From Arctopsyche grandis (taxonomy: Eukaryota; Arthropoda; Insecta; Trichoptera; Hydropsychidae): DNA of 64,000 nt. The position numbers were made by a program, and so were the translations under genes. Shown one piece after another: positions 34,803 to 46,642 of this stretch (position 1 is the stretch's first letter; each line of letters starts with the position of its first letter). The stretch covers positions 9,489,501 to 9,553,500 of the forward strand of contig NC_135362.1 in NCBI RefSeq assembly GCF_051622035.1. Reading direction: 5' to 3'. The notes under the pieces were generated by a model. It was not told the DNA's origin. It did no database searches and saw only the letters and a program-made list of their open reading frames with translations.

Positions 34803-35250
34803 TACCAGGAAGGCTTAACAGGTAAACCCCAAATGCGCCTTCCTGGTCCACATAATTATTACATAGATACATGTAAATCTAAACAATATCTGACATATAT
34901 GGTCAGATATTACAAACATCGTATTAATACGATAAATAACGATGAATAACTTTCATATAACAATACGAATTTTTATATTCGATAAACAACCACAGAGACA
35001 TCTATGGTGAGCAATATGGCGAAACCTAAGATATAAAATAACTAATGGTTCGCAACAGAAAATTGGGAAGGAAACGCCAATTTTACAGGAATCTTTTCAA
35101 TGAAAATCAGAAAAATTGGCAAATCCTGATAAGAAACGATCGACCTCGACAAACCAAGGTCTGGCCAACAGCGAGACTTGGCGGGAATCGAACTCGTAAC
35201 ATCAAGTACGAAATAATTCAACATTCACCACTAGACCACGCTGATGGTTA
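34803..35250 (-). mobile_element. tRNA-derived SINE inserted in the LINE
   Basis: Full-length copy of the second head type: head ACCATCAGCGTGGTCTAGTGG (reverse, 35229-35250), B-box GAGTTCGATTCCCGCC, tail CCAGGAAGGCGCATTTGGGG. It separates two parts of the same RTE fragment, so it inserted after the LINE did. Confidence 0.75.
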
Positions 35251-35252
35251 AT

Positions 35253-35412
35253 AAGGGAGACCGCAGGGAAAATGCGTAGACGAAGTTAGGAAAATGTACG
35301 GGGTGAGATGGATGAGATTTGCGCAAAACAGAGACGAGTGGAAGCGTGTTGGAGAAGCCTTTATCCAGCAGTGGATGGTGAATGGCTTTACATGATGATG
35401 ATGATGATGAGG
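35253..35412 (+). mobile_element. RTE LINE 3' end
   Basis: Continues 34120-34795: GGGAGACCGCAGGGAAAATG, then codons for VRWMRFAQNRDEWKRVG-like sequence, ending CAGTGGATGGTGAATGGC and a (GATGAT)n tail. Confidence 0.7.
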
Positions 35413-35927
35413 GTGATGTACTTATTTGATTTATCTACTTCCCATTTCCGAACATTTTACGACTACATATTTGTATTTTTTTTATATTTCTTTTACGTTC
35501 ATAAAAGTATGGTTTTCAATCTAAAATGCATATACAATTCATAAAAAAATAAGAGAAATGTTTTTTTGTTTTAGCTAAATCGAAGTTTCAATTATAACTA
35601 AATAGTACGAAAATCTGTTTCGAGTGAAAAAACAATTCACTCGAACGAGCTAAACTTTGTAAAATTTTATATACACGGAATTGATATAAAATTAATCGCA
35701 ACTATCAATCGCATCAATAATTTATTTATAAAATTTAAAAGAGAATAATGATCCTCAATCGACGTGTTATAATGTGAACCGTCATTTGCTTTAACCGTTA
35801 TCCGTAGATTATGTATGCATGTCGCACGGTTCTAGCAAACAGAGGCGAATTCGACTAATAAAATTAATTTATAGTTTCAAATGTTACTAACAATTCATTT
35901 GAAAAAAGTTTCAATTCATATTAATAT

Positions 35928-36312
35928 TGTTGCGTAGGGGTGGGTGGAGGATCCAAGTAAAAGGCCAACAGTCGTATCACAGCATTTATTGATGATTCAG
36001 GAGATATACGTACTGACAGTGCTCCGTCCAGAATGACATGATATCGCCTACGTACCGCCTTATAAAGGGTAGATCTCTCAGGACGCCTAATCTGTTTACC
36101 TGTTGTATAGTCACGTATTCGGATATGTATTTCCACGACATTGGGTCTCCCCGTACCGATTCTGAGAAATAACTAATAACGGTCATTGTTTAGCCTAAAT
36201 GCACTTAGAGTCCAGATATAATCCTTGGAAGTAAGTGCATGCATTTAGTTAATCCGATAACAGATATCCATTGGTCTAAGTGCAATTCGCTCGATCCGTG
36301 GCGTACGTAACA
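35928..36312 (-). mobile_element. Solo LTR (family 1)
   Basis: Minus-strand TGTTACGTACGCC...CCTACGCAACA with 4-bp flanks ATAT/ATAT. TATA (CCCTTTATAAGGCGG) and AATAAA are present. 385 bases. Confidence 0.75.
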
Positions 36313-36523
36313 ATATATTTTGTTAATAATTTATTTATTTCAATTAAATTTTAGATATTTTTTATTACTTATTTCCACATCTTACCATGCGAATATTAAT
36401 AGTCTTTATTAATAATCTCACCGTAATAATCTTTATTAATCTCACCTGTTTCCAATCGCACTAGGCTGTCGACCCTTACGCCCGTTTTACTACCCTCTGC
36501 TCTGCTCACCGAGCCAACAGTAT

Positions 36524-36604
36524 TGCTCGACAGCTGCCTTCATATTTAGCACCGAGAGGCTACCCCCGATTCGATCCCGTGCTAAGCTTTAATACTGCTG
36601 TTTA
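36524..36604 (+). mobile_element. SINE tRNA-like head fragment
   Basis: TAGCACCGAGAGGCTACCCC, then GATTCGATCCCGTGCTAAGC (B-box) and AATACTGCTG, as in the 21566 copy, with no body. The same fragment lies in 52685-52795 and 53622-53703. Confidence 0.55.
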
Positions 36605-36615
36605 ATACTGTAAAA

Positions 36616-36867
36616 GTGAAAACCCTTGACAGGGCGGAGACCTCTAGGTCGGAAGGGAGGCTCGGTCGACCCGCTCCATCCTGTGATTGGTTACTCTTTG
36701 CGATGCCAATAGTATTGCCGTGCCCTCAATTAACTCGACTTTTACCTGATGAAATACTCAGACATATACTGCCTGGTTCACATATAATTTCGGACGGTTG
36801 GGCAGCGTACGGAAATATTCCACATGCTGCGAATGGAATATACACGCATTCGTTTATATGTACGTAG
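36616..36867 (+). pseudogene. Merlin transposase fragment
   Basis: An 83-codon frame containing LLPDEILRHILPGSHIISDG and WAAYGNIPHAANGIYTHSF, which match the catalytic DDE part of Merlin (IS1016/ISXO2-like) transposases around the second Asp (SDGW). No N-terminal domain and no downstream catalytic Glu segment. Copies at 53714 and 54618 (inverted). Confidence 0.65.
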
Positions 36868-36894
36868 TAACAATAGATGACTGATTCGAACTCA

Positions 36895-38349
36895 GCATCG
36901 ATCACTGATCACGTTTTCACGATCTAGAAAAAAATGAGTGTGTGTCTGTGTATTTTGGACATTTTTTGAACACCGTTAGTCCTATCGAACAGAAACTTAG
37001 TATCGGTTATCAAAATTCTTATCAATACGACGTAAATTTTTTTCAAATTTTTAAGTTGATCGGAAATGGTACCTCACCTTACAGGTGTATACTTTTTTTT
37101 TAAGTTTTTGAATTCAATTATCTCCCAAACCGTTGACCGAATTAGACTGAAATTTTTTACATGTAAAATAAATTATAAATTTTATACCCTAATATTTTTT
37201 GAATATTTTTACCTGAACCGGAAGTATTACTTTCACTCTAGAGAATCAAGGTTTTTTATGTTTTTCTCAGAAACCTTTTGATTTATTGAACTGAAATTTC
37301 ATATATAGAAATTTAAGTTTAATACCACAATTTATGTATAAAATTTGGTAAGCATCCATCAATCAGGAGTGGCAGTTTACTCTTGTTTTTTTTTATAATA
37401 TGAACATATGTACATAAAATAAGAAATATTACATTCTGATTTTCTAATTAGAACGGAGTACATCCCTGATAGGTGATAGGCGTCACCAGGGCCTGGGAAA
37501 GGGCACCTGTGATTCCATTTGAACAACACGTACGCCACATTACATGCACACCTTATCCCATACCATCGCCCATCACCTCACCACCGACCCGACATCAACC
37601 ACAAGGAAATAAGATTTTATGGTCACCTCGACACTGCAATTAGATAGACATTATACACACGAACTTTAACTACGCCATCGAAATTGTCATACAGGTATAT
37701 AAACCCCACAATAACCAGACATTCGAATCATTTTTAGCCAATGTACATATGTACGTACATACATACATATATAATATATGTAGATTTTTTCGTTGTGTAC
37801 GAAAGAAAACTTTCATTTTTACCATTGAATGAAAACGAATTAACCGTGATGACATCATTCGATAGCGGGAGCCAAATGGGAGGGTTAAAGGTAACGTGAC
37901 CCCGAGGGCAAATGATGTAACTTAACAGGTGCAACTGAACTGAAGCGTGTTCATTTGAACCCTCGTCATACTAATACGTGGCAGTTCACAGTACCATCGT
38001 AACTGCACACTTTGAACGGCTCCTCCCCAAACAGCCCTTATCTTTTCGATGGAAAAATACACAAAAATTAGTAATACAAATACCCAAATCAATTTTTCAG
38101 TCAAATACAATCATAATATCAATAAAAATTGAGGCTCTCAACAGTTGTTTGAACATGCTTTTATTTGATTGGTAAAAAATCTCCCACTCAGTTTGCCATA
38201 CCTGTTTTCAGGCGAAGAAATATATCTTGGAATTCATATTGGGGAAATTTATAAATGATATACAACTATATTACCTACTCATTAAAACTTCTGGATCAGT
38301 TAAGGTGCAGAAACACAGTGGTGCGTTTCACATGCTTTTTTTATATAGT
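36895..38349. other. Intergenic DNA, probable old repeats
   Basis: The 36900-37400 part (CCGTTAGTCCTATCGAACAG, CCAAACCGTTGACCGAATTA, GGCAGTTTACTC) has the look of a dispersed non-coding element, but its ends are not visible. A GC-richer stretch at 37480-37630 and a run of short frames near 37700-38110 are not recognised. Confidence 0.35.
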
Positions 38350-38735
38350 TGTTGCGTAGGGGTGGGTGGAGGATCCAAGTAAAAGGCCAAAGGCGCTTCA
38401 CAGCATTTATTGGTGATTCAGGAGATACACGCACTGCCAATGCTCCGTCCAGAATTTCTTGATATGGTCTAAGTACCTCATTATAAAGGACAGGTCGCTC
38501 GGGGCATCTTTGATGTCCGGTTACTTCCCCATTGTTTAGTCACGTACTCGGATATGCAGTCCCACGCAGTCGCATTGTCAGTTCTAAGAATTCCACGGGA
38601 AAACGACCAAGTGCCGTTACCACCGCTAAGTGCATTCGGGTGTCTGTCATTGTTAGCCGACTTGCACTAAAGCTTGGAGATAATCCTCGAAACCAATTAT
38701 GTCAAACGGCGCGCCGTTTGACATAGCCGCCGTGG
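38350..38735 (-). mobile_element. Diverged solo LTR (family 1 variant)
   Basis: Minus strand ends GGATCCTCCACCCACCCCTA...CGCAACA, as in family 1. It carries CCTTTATAATGAGGTACTTAG and AATAAATGCTGTG, but its upstream half differs. It shares this variant sequence with 2035-2470. The outer end is unclear; a perfect palindrome lies at 38698-38725. Confidence 0.6.
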
Positions 38736-38917
38736 CGGTTTCATAGTTTTGCAAGTGCAAAAAAAATCTACTAGGAATGGAGTATTTTTAGTAATATGTT
38801 ATCCTTGTATTGATTGATTGATTCTCATATTTAAAGAAATTTAGGAGAAACTGAAGATACGTCCATCAAAACTGGAAGCCACGAGCACGTTCCGTGCCAT
38901 ACTTTTGTGTTTTCACC

Positions 38918-39131
38918 GGTAAACGGATTAATGCGCAAATTGCGATCGCGCGCACGACAATCGTTGCCACAAAAATCGCGAATACGGAATATCTGGCAGT
39001 CGAGTTCTCGTTAGTACAGTATTTCGCGTGGGTAGCTTTCGATTGATGGAGATTTTGGGTGCCAGATGTTCCGTGATCGAGATTTTAGTGACGTGCGCGA
39101 GATCACTTTTTGCGGAATAATCACCGAACCG
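38918..39131. mobile_element. hAT-type MITE, copy 3 (diverged)
   Basis: GGTAAACGGATTAATGCGC...AATAATCACCGAACC. The interior AAAATCGCGAATACGGAATA and CAGATGTTCCGTGATCGAG identify it as the 24364 family. Confidence 0.55.
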
Positions 39132-40173
39132 TTTTTACCATTACAGACTCCATCGTTTTGCAATTATACAAACATACATAGGTATATTGAAAAACGATGT
39201 TCTCAAATGGTTAGCGTAGATGTGAAAGGGTTTAGAGGAAGAGACAGTTCATCAACTTGGTGGTCGAGCTAGAAATCAGAAAGCTACTATGTATTCCATT
39301 TTGCTGGTACTCTTCATAGTGGCATTGCTCAATCAATCTCTACCATTTTTATGTGCTGTCTCAGCCGGTGGACTTGTTTCACCAATTCTCGTTAAATGAA
39401 CTCTTCTATACTTGAATATAATTTTGAATAAGATTAATAATTTTATGTTTATTACATCTACATGCATATGTATGTACATATGTATATATTTAATTCATTT
39501 CAATTAATCGAACATTTTTCATTTACTCTTAGTACCAAGCCAACAAGACAAATATAGAAATGGAGAGTTCATTTAAAAAGAGTTTATGTTTCGCAAGGGA
39601 CCCTTTCTCAGCATAGGTATTCCAGTCAAAAGCTCACCCTCGGATACCATCATAGAATGTGGTCAATTTTGGAATGGATTCTTTTTCGGTGCCAGATATG
39701 AGATTCTTGGCTTAGAAAGTCTGAAAGTTGGCTACTTCCTTAATAGCTTTGATCTGATCTGTTTAGAATGAAAACGGTCAATGCATTCAAACATCGCCCT
39801 CTTATTTTTTTTCTTGTAAAGTAAATTTAGCGTCCCCTTATTTGCTCCCTTCCAACCTCTTCTTAACCCTAGATCTTCTCTCTATTGCGATTTAATTATC
39901 ATCTGATTTTAAAAGCGTGTGTTCAATTGCATGCTCCACTAGCTGACCGCGCCCTTATTGCAGAAAAGACTTAACTAACCCAACAGTTATATGTATGTAA
40001 TTTTCATTTGGTGTCACCCCCTGAATGGTGACACCTGGTTCGCTCCCACCCCCTAGTGACGCCACTGACTCTTCATACAGTTTATTAACACATTTAATGC
40101 GAATCACGATTCCTTTGCGAATACTTAAATGGAGAAAATAGTTACATGAAGAAAATACTTACATGGAGAGAAT
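39132..40173. other. Intergenic DNA
   Basis: No gene recognised. A 61-codon frame at 39586-39771 has no recognisable motif. TACATATG repeats near 39460. Confidence 0.35.
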
Positions 40174-40378
40174 GGTTTGGTGATTATTGCCCAGAAGCGT
40201 TCGTCCAAGTCACTAAAATCTCTATAACAGAACATCTGGCAGCCGAAAAGTCCATCATACTAACGATAACTATCATACTAATAACGAGAAATCGAGTGCC
40301 AAATATTCCGTATTCGCGATTTTCATGGCAAAAGTTGTCTTTCGAACGATCGCAATGTGCGTAATAATCCAATTACCG
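40174..40378. mobile_element. hAT-type MITE, copy 4 (inverted)
   Basis: Reverse orientation: GGTTTGGTGATTATT...AATAATCCAATTACC, with the CATCTGGCAGCCGAAAAGTC interior. Flanks GGAGAGAA and GGAGAAAA differ by one base. Confidence 0.6.
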
Positions 40379-40379
40379 G

Positions 40380-42030
40380 AGAAAATACCAAGGAATATAT
40401 GTATGTATTTATATAACAAACATAAAAATAAGAATATATCAATAAATTATTATATAAATATTTATTGAACATTAACATCACAAAACAAAAAAAATAGTTT
40501 TCATCAGTCGAAAAATACATGTTTTGTTAAAACACATTTGAAAGTTAAAAAATTGTGAAAAAAATACTGGTGGTTAGTATAATTGTCTACAAATTAAAAG
40601 TTCGGTTTCAAAAACAATTTCAAAATGCAGAGTTTTGGACCGCATCAACATTTTAAAGTGCTGCTGAAAGAGGAACAATAATTAAATATGTATATTCTGA
40701 CCCTGTCGAATAGCATGACAAGTCACAATACATATATTATGTATATATTATTTCCAAGTATGTACATACATATAATACATATGTATGTTCGTTCTGAAAA
40801 ATAATTACACACATTAATTACAGACGTACATAATTAATGTAAGCGTCCATCAAAAGGAATGAAGAAGCGTTAAACAAGTACACGTTTTAGCTTTCATTAC
40901 ACGGATATAGTTTATGATATATAATTTAGTATCATTAAAAACCAGTAAAAAAATTATTTTTAATTTTGATATATACATTATATTGTATATTTATACAGAT
41001 TAAAGTATTAAAACAATCTGGTTGAATACAAAAGTAGTACATAATTTATGCATAATACTTAAAATAGGAATGTAAGAAGTTAATACTTAGCATGAGCATC
41101 AAACATATTATGAAACATTAAAGAAAAACGATAATAATGTGCTTATATATGTAGGTACTAAAATATACATACAAATCACGATCACGATGCTTAATAAAGA
41201 TAAGAAAAACGAAAAATGGCATGATATACTTGGCACTGAATAATATAAAAACAAACTCATATCACAAAAATGGCACCTTCACAAATGAATACAGCCTTTA
41301 GTTATATGTATGTAAATGCAAATTATGGCAAATTGGAATATGCACCCTAGTCTATGCATTTTAACTCTAAATTACATAACTATAAATTTATGGAAGTTCA
41401 TAGCCTTCGAAAATAAAACGTATTGCCCACATTTCACATAATAATTATTATAATATTGATTACGACTTTCCTACATATATTGTATTGCTGATATAAAATA
41501 AAGCCGTCACCCAACTGAAATAGTTATCATAATAAAATGCTATAAATAAATATACGCAAAATACATTCGGGAAAAATGCTACTTTGAAGTTATTTTAATA
41601 CGATATTAGAATTTATAAATCCTTGTCATAAACAAATAGCTTTCTTCCTTTTACTAGTCAAAGTCTATAAAAAAAAAATCATGGCAAATTCAAATAAATA
41701 TTACATACACGAATAATATAAAATTTAGATAATTAAAAAAAAATCACATTTCACCATGTAACATGGGACCATTAAAACATTAATCACTTATGTAATATAA
41801 CTTACACTTAAAATTGCACTTGCTTTTTTCCGTTAACATTACGTTCAACATATAAATACGATTTTATTCATTCGACATAAAGAATCCCTTCAATATACAA
41901 AGAAATTTGTCAAAAATTCTTTAAACTTATCAGTCAAGTATGCATACAATTACTATATTGTATGCGTAAAATGATTGAAAGAGAAACGTTCATTCGTTAT
42001 TGTCGTATTAAATAATGTATCATAAAGTGT
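40380..42030. other. Intergenic DNA and GalNAc-transferase 3' UTR
   Basis: AT-rich. The part next to 42031 should be the 3' UTR of the minus-strand gene; several AATAAA-like sites occur, none singled out. No other gene seen. Confidence 0.4.
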
Positions 42031-45000
42031 TCAATCTATCAAATCTAAAAGTTTCGAAGGATCATCCCAATTTTCTAACTGTTTCAAATTAACGTCTTCA
42101 ATTTTCCACTTTTGGGTTTCGGATTTCGAGTCACATTTGGAGACAAAAATGATTTTTTTAGCCGGATCCAAATCCAAACATCTAGGATTGCCTCCGTGAA
42201 CGAGCCACATTTCATCCTAAAATACATTTAATATGAAAATAAATCAATCAAATAATTGAAATATATGTACAATTTAAAATTATGACATATAGATTTACAG
42301 GTTTGTATCTCCAGAGCTGGTTTCCTCCATATCCATGACAGGAGAACAAACTAACAGGTGCTTTATCATTTGGATCGGCAACATCCCAACACATGGTGCG
42401 TCCTTTTGGTCTAAAATTACACATGAAAAGTTATTGTTTGTCTCATAGTACATATATGCACTAAGACTATCAAAATACTAACCTGATATCTCTAGCCCAT
42501 GAAAGTTGAAACTGTTGCTCATGCTGAATGGTTTTAGCATTACCGGAGTTATCAGAAACGCAAATATCAACTCCAAATCTTTTATTTCCACCATACATTC
42601 TAGTATCAATGCATAATTCTGGAGCTGCCACACTTCGAATCTAAGATCAAAATCATTTTAACTTAAAATCTGAATAGCGGTAGTACATAAAATAAGCGTG
42701 TTGTAATAAATATACCTCGCCGAAAGCAAAATCCTTAGGTTCTACAGGTGGATATTTTTTTGGAAGATCAAACGCAACCTCTTTAATAAACCATTTAAAT
42801 GGTTTGCAGTTTAAGTTTATTCTTATACTTTTTTGCTCAGTCAAATCACCAGGATCTATATTCCGATAGTGAGGTTTTCTATTATATAAATACTCTTTGT
42901 ATTCGTCCATCCAAACTTCAGCAACACGTTTATAGTTCTATAAAGAGGTTAAAAACCATACATTTACATAAACACTTAAAAAATGAATAAATATACAAAA
43001 ATATAATCATTGCAACCTTTCCGACAAAATCACCTCTTCCAGGATTGGGAAATGGAGCAAATTTTCTATATATGTGACCAACTCGAGAGCATGGAGCATC
43101 AAACATGGTTCCACCACATTGCCAAATCTTGAAACTCAATTCGTACTGTTCTCCACCCCATATGTCAAGACCTTCATCATAGCCGCCTAATTCCCAAAAC
43201 CATTTTGCTGAAATGGCGAAAAGCCCTCCAGCCATAACGGGACTTCTACAAAGTCATTTACAATGAATTTTACACTTTTTATCAAAACAACATTTATTTA
43301 TTTAAAGCTTTGGACCATTGTGGAATTACAGAAAGAATAAAAATAAAATATACAATAAAAAAATATCAAATAACAGAATACATAGTAGGGAATGTCTTTT
43401 GGATCTACAGCCAGCACTGATATACATATAAGACCCAACCGTAAATACAAAACATCCCCACAAGGCTCAAAATGGAAGAGAGAAGATCAAAATTCCACTC
43501 ATATATCACATAAATTGTGAAAATAATGATGAGCACAGGCTACCAGACAAATAGGTTAAAATAATCTACGATAACCTACGCTTACTGAGGTGAAAATATC
43601 ACATTGAAGCAAGTCAGCAACGATTTCATTAAGAAGTTGGATAGCTCTTGGAATAGAAGCCACCCGATAAAGAATGATGGAGGCAGGAGGTATAACCATC
43701 AAATGACGATATCTACCACGTACATAATAGGAAAATAAATTCCCAACTGTCCAAGCAACTACGGGCATGACGTATTACCACGCAGAAGCTCGAATTAATG
43801 AGAAGTCCAATGGAACTATACCCAAGCATGCCCAAAAGGAAGGGAGTAGGGTAGTCATTAACACATACGTACTTGAACGGTTCAGTCGGGTGCTTTTTAT
43901 CCTCTGGTAACAAAGGCAAACGCTTGTAATAGAATTCCCAATCAAACGCACCCCTTGCACCTTCATCTTGAGCTCTGTATTCAAACGTATCATGAGCTAT
44001 CACATCTATAAAAGGACACACGCAAGTTCTATAATCTTCAGCTATTGGATCTGAAATACACAAAACATAAACGTAAATGTCAAATGAAAGAAATATTGTA
44101 CAAAAGCAGTTGCAGTTACAATTTACCTAATAATGGTGGAAGCCAATTAACGTTAGCCTCCGTGTGCGAATCTAAAAATAATAAAACTTCTCCTGTAGCA
44201 ATTTTGGCACCAGCTAAGCGCGCCAAAATCAATCCCTGCCTTGCAGGCAAATGTACTACTTGAACTTTAGAAAGATTCGCGCGTACAAAATCATCTAATT
44301 TATCTTTCAGGAATTCTAAAATCATCACATTCAATATCGTCAACCAATAAAAAACACATTTTTGCCGAGATTGTATGTAAAATTACCCTTAGAACTAAAA
44401 TCATCGACTAGAATAATTTCCTTGAGCAATTGCGGAGGAGATCGGTCTATGACACTGTAAGCTGTACGTAGCAACGTCGACCAGTGTTCGTTATGAAACG
44501 GAACAACTACACTAACCGTCGGCAATTCAGAGCTATAATTTTTCTTTTGGCAACCGACATTACGAATATCGGGCAAAGATCTGCGCAAAGAAATCTTATC
44601 ACTCAAAGCTCCATTGAAGCCATTCACTTTATAGAGACTATCCTCTAAATCTTTTTCCGATGACGACAAATGTGCAGGTTTTCCATGTTCGCCGATACCT
44701 AATTATAACAAGAATAATACACAATTGAAATAAATTGAAACGATATATACACACATATGTAAAGTCTTATATTTACCAATTCGATCCTTTTCTATGCGTA
44801 TCTTTTCATAATCATGCCAATCAATTCTTTTCGGTATTGACTGAAACAATTTACAATTTATCATATCAAATTATCAATCCGAATTAATTCATAGTGTAAA
44901 TAAATGTAGCATATAATTTGACATACATTTTTTAATGGAAGTTGAATTGTTTTATAATCGCCATTCGAATCCTTCTCACTGTGAAGGGTTAACGGTCGTA

Positions 45001-45085
45001 CTAATTTGAATACAAACACTGTTAGCAATACCACAAATAAGGACATAATTAGGAATTTTAAAAAGCTCATCAAATTGCGCCTCAT
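42031..45085 (-). CDS. Polypeptide N-acetylgalactosaminyltransferase, Pgant6/GALNT10-like
   Basis: Golgi type II membrane enzyme that transfers GalNAc from UDP-GalNAc to Ser/Thr, starting mucin-type O-glycans. Ten exons: 44927-45085, 44777-44840, 44387-44698, 44127-44315, 43873-44050, 43017-43245, 42716-42937, 42483-42640, 42299-42410, 42031-42216; 602 residues. In order: short cytosolic tail, membrane anchor near residues 8-28 ([19 protein letters not shown]), stem, GT-A domain with the Mn-binding DSH (about 227-229), the Gal/GalNAc-T block [15 protein letters not shown] (about 328-342) and, from about 452, a ricin-type lectin domain with CLDLDPAKK and QKWKI. The [11 protein letters not shown] segment and [20 protein letters not shown] favour Pgant6/GALNT10. 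Intact. Confidence 0.93.
43556..43795 (-). mobile_element. Possible non-LTR retrotransposon fragment in a GalNAc-transferase intron
   Basis: A 70-codon frame with [20 protein letters not shown] and [19 protein letters not shown]. This resembles the C-terminal end of jockey/R1-type ORF2 proteins (proline patch, then a NE-I helix and DIF). It lies within the exon 5-6 intron, on the gene's own strand. Weak. Confidence 0.35.
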
Positions 45086-45929
45086 CTTTTTAATTCTACC
45101 TGAAATATTTAAAAAAAAATATATGTACGAATATGTATGTATTCAATAAAAATGAACGATAATGTAATCCTTTTTTTTCATTATTATCGTTATCTAAATT
45201 GAACACGAACACCATAAATTAATGATAAGAAATAAAAGTAGACTAGCGATAATTGCAGCAACTACTAAATAAAACACTACAAACTTGATTTAGAATTCAC
45301 AGACCTGATTTAAGGTTCATTAGTTTTTTTATCGCATGAACAAACCGTCATATGTTTTATTCAAATTAGATAAAATGTACTGTACAAAATAATAATAAAA
45401 TAAATTAAAAAAGACTATTAATTAAATAGCATACATATAAATATTCATAAGTTTTTATACGTACAAACACGCATCAGAATGTATTCGCATTCAATGCTAG
45501 CATGAGCCAATCTGAAAAAAAAAATAAACAAAAAATTCAAATTAAATACATTAATATAATCAACTAGTAATAGAATTGCCAGACCAAGCTTGAATGGGTG
45601 AAAGTTAAAAAAAAAATTAAAAAAAAATGGAATCTCTCCTTATTTTAATTCAATGTATCTTTAAGTGTGTGGATATATTTGAAAAAGTCAAATTATTATC
45701 GAAATGTTTTAAGAATTCGAGTTGATGAACCAATTTTGATATGGTTTTTGCTCAGAATTGGGTCATATTCAATCGCTAGGTATATAGTTTACGTGTGAAA
45801 ATCCTGAATTTAAATTTTGCAGTTGTGACCTATCGAGTGTTGATGGACGATGTGTAAATAAGAGCGGCTTCAAAAATGTAGAATCCAAATTAAATTAAAA
45901 TTGTAAGGCAATGTAACCGTGAAAGACTG

Positions 45930-46010
45930 CAGTTTGCGGTGTTTGTCGGTAATTTGAGACATTTGAGCGGCGCCGCGTCACACCTGTCACGCAGCAACTG
46001 ACAGCTGATT
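45930..46010 (-). promoter_or_regulatory. GC-rich island, possible promoter for the GalNAc-transferase
   Basis: Short GC-rich patch in AT-rich DNA with GCGCCGCGTCACAC (45970-45983) and CACGCAGCAACTGACAGCTG. It sits 0.9 kb upstream of the coding start, so a non-coding first exon would be required. The 14-mer is shared with the Prp4 upstream region. Confidence 0.3.
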
Positions 46011-46517
46011 ATATTTTAACAATGTAAACAACGGCCATGTCTATACTAATATATATTGACTATGTAATTCGATTTACAAAATTGTAAATCTCAACAAAGG
46101 CTGAAAAAGTTGAAAATCTGCAGACTTTAATTTTGAATTTATTAATTTTCAATTTTAATATTAAATTGTGTGCTAAAAAAGTAAAGGGCTTATTTTTGCA
46201 ACGAGTGACTCGCCAATACCCAATTTATACCCCATATCTATGCAGATTTAAGATGCCATGTTTCTAGGGTTTCACCTCTACGGTTTTGACCCGGAGTATC
46301 CAGGTTTCAAAGGTTATATCCGGAATCTGGGTGTCTCTCACAAAATTATAAAAATAAATAATATTGTATATAGGTTTTTCTTTCCTCATTGACCCTTTTT
46401 CATTTCAAATTGACACTTTTTCATTTTAAATTAAACCTTTTTCAATTTTGAATGAAAAAGGATCAATTTGAAATAAAAAAGGGTCAATTTGGAATGAAAA
46501 ACCGCATATCTCATTAC

Positions 46518-46642
46518 TAGAGGTAGGACCGGAAGCGTGCCGTTTATTATTCAATTGTTGTAAATCCTTTGTAAAAAAGGTTCGGCAAACCTTTAACAAT
46601 GCATTTACAACAATATACAGCCCCCTCAGGGTCAGGGCTTTA
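46518..46642. mobile_element. Short MITE with perfect 8-bp target duplication, copy 2
   Basis: Inverted relative of 33617-33749: TAGAGGTAGGACCGGAAGCG to CCCTCAGGGTCAGGGCTTTA, flanked by CTCATTAC on both sides. Different flanks but the same ends fix the element boundaries. Confidence 0.7.

Larger units (their letters stand above)
35792..36852. repeat. 1.06-kb duplicated block, copy 1
   Basis: Nearly identical, with only a few substitutions by eye, to 52889-53949 in the same orientation. It contains a solo LTR (35928-36312), a SINE-head fragment and a Merlin transposase fragment. Because it includes flanks of each element, it was copied as one piece rather than by separate insertions. Confidence 0.85.

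Noticed and set aside
36616-36867. Functional domesticated Merlin gene
   Set aside because: Only a catalytic-domain fragment is present, in three partial copies, each without N-terminus or the remaining catalytic residue.
38532-38726. 64-codon plus-strand ORF
   Set aside because: It is an antisense frame through the diverged LTR and ends in the palindrome.
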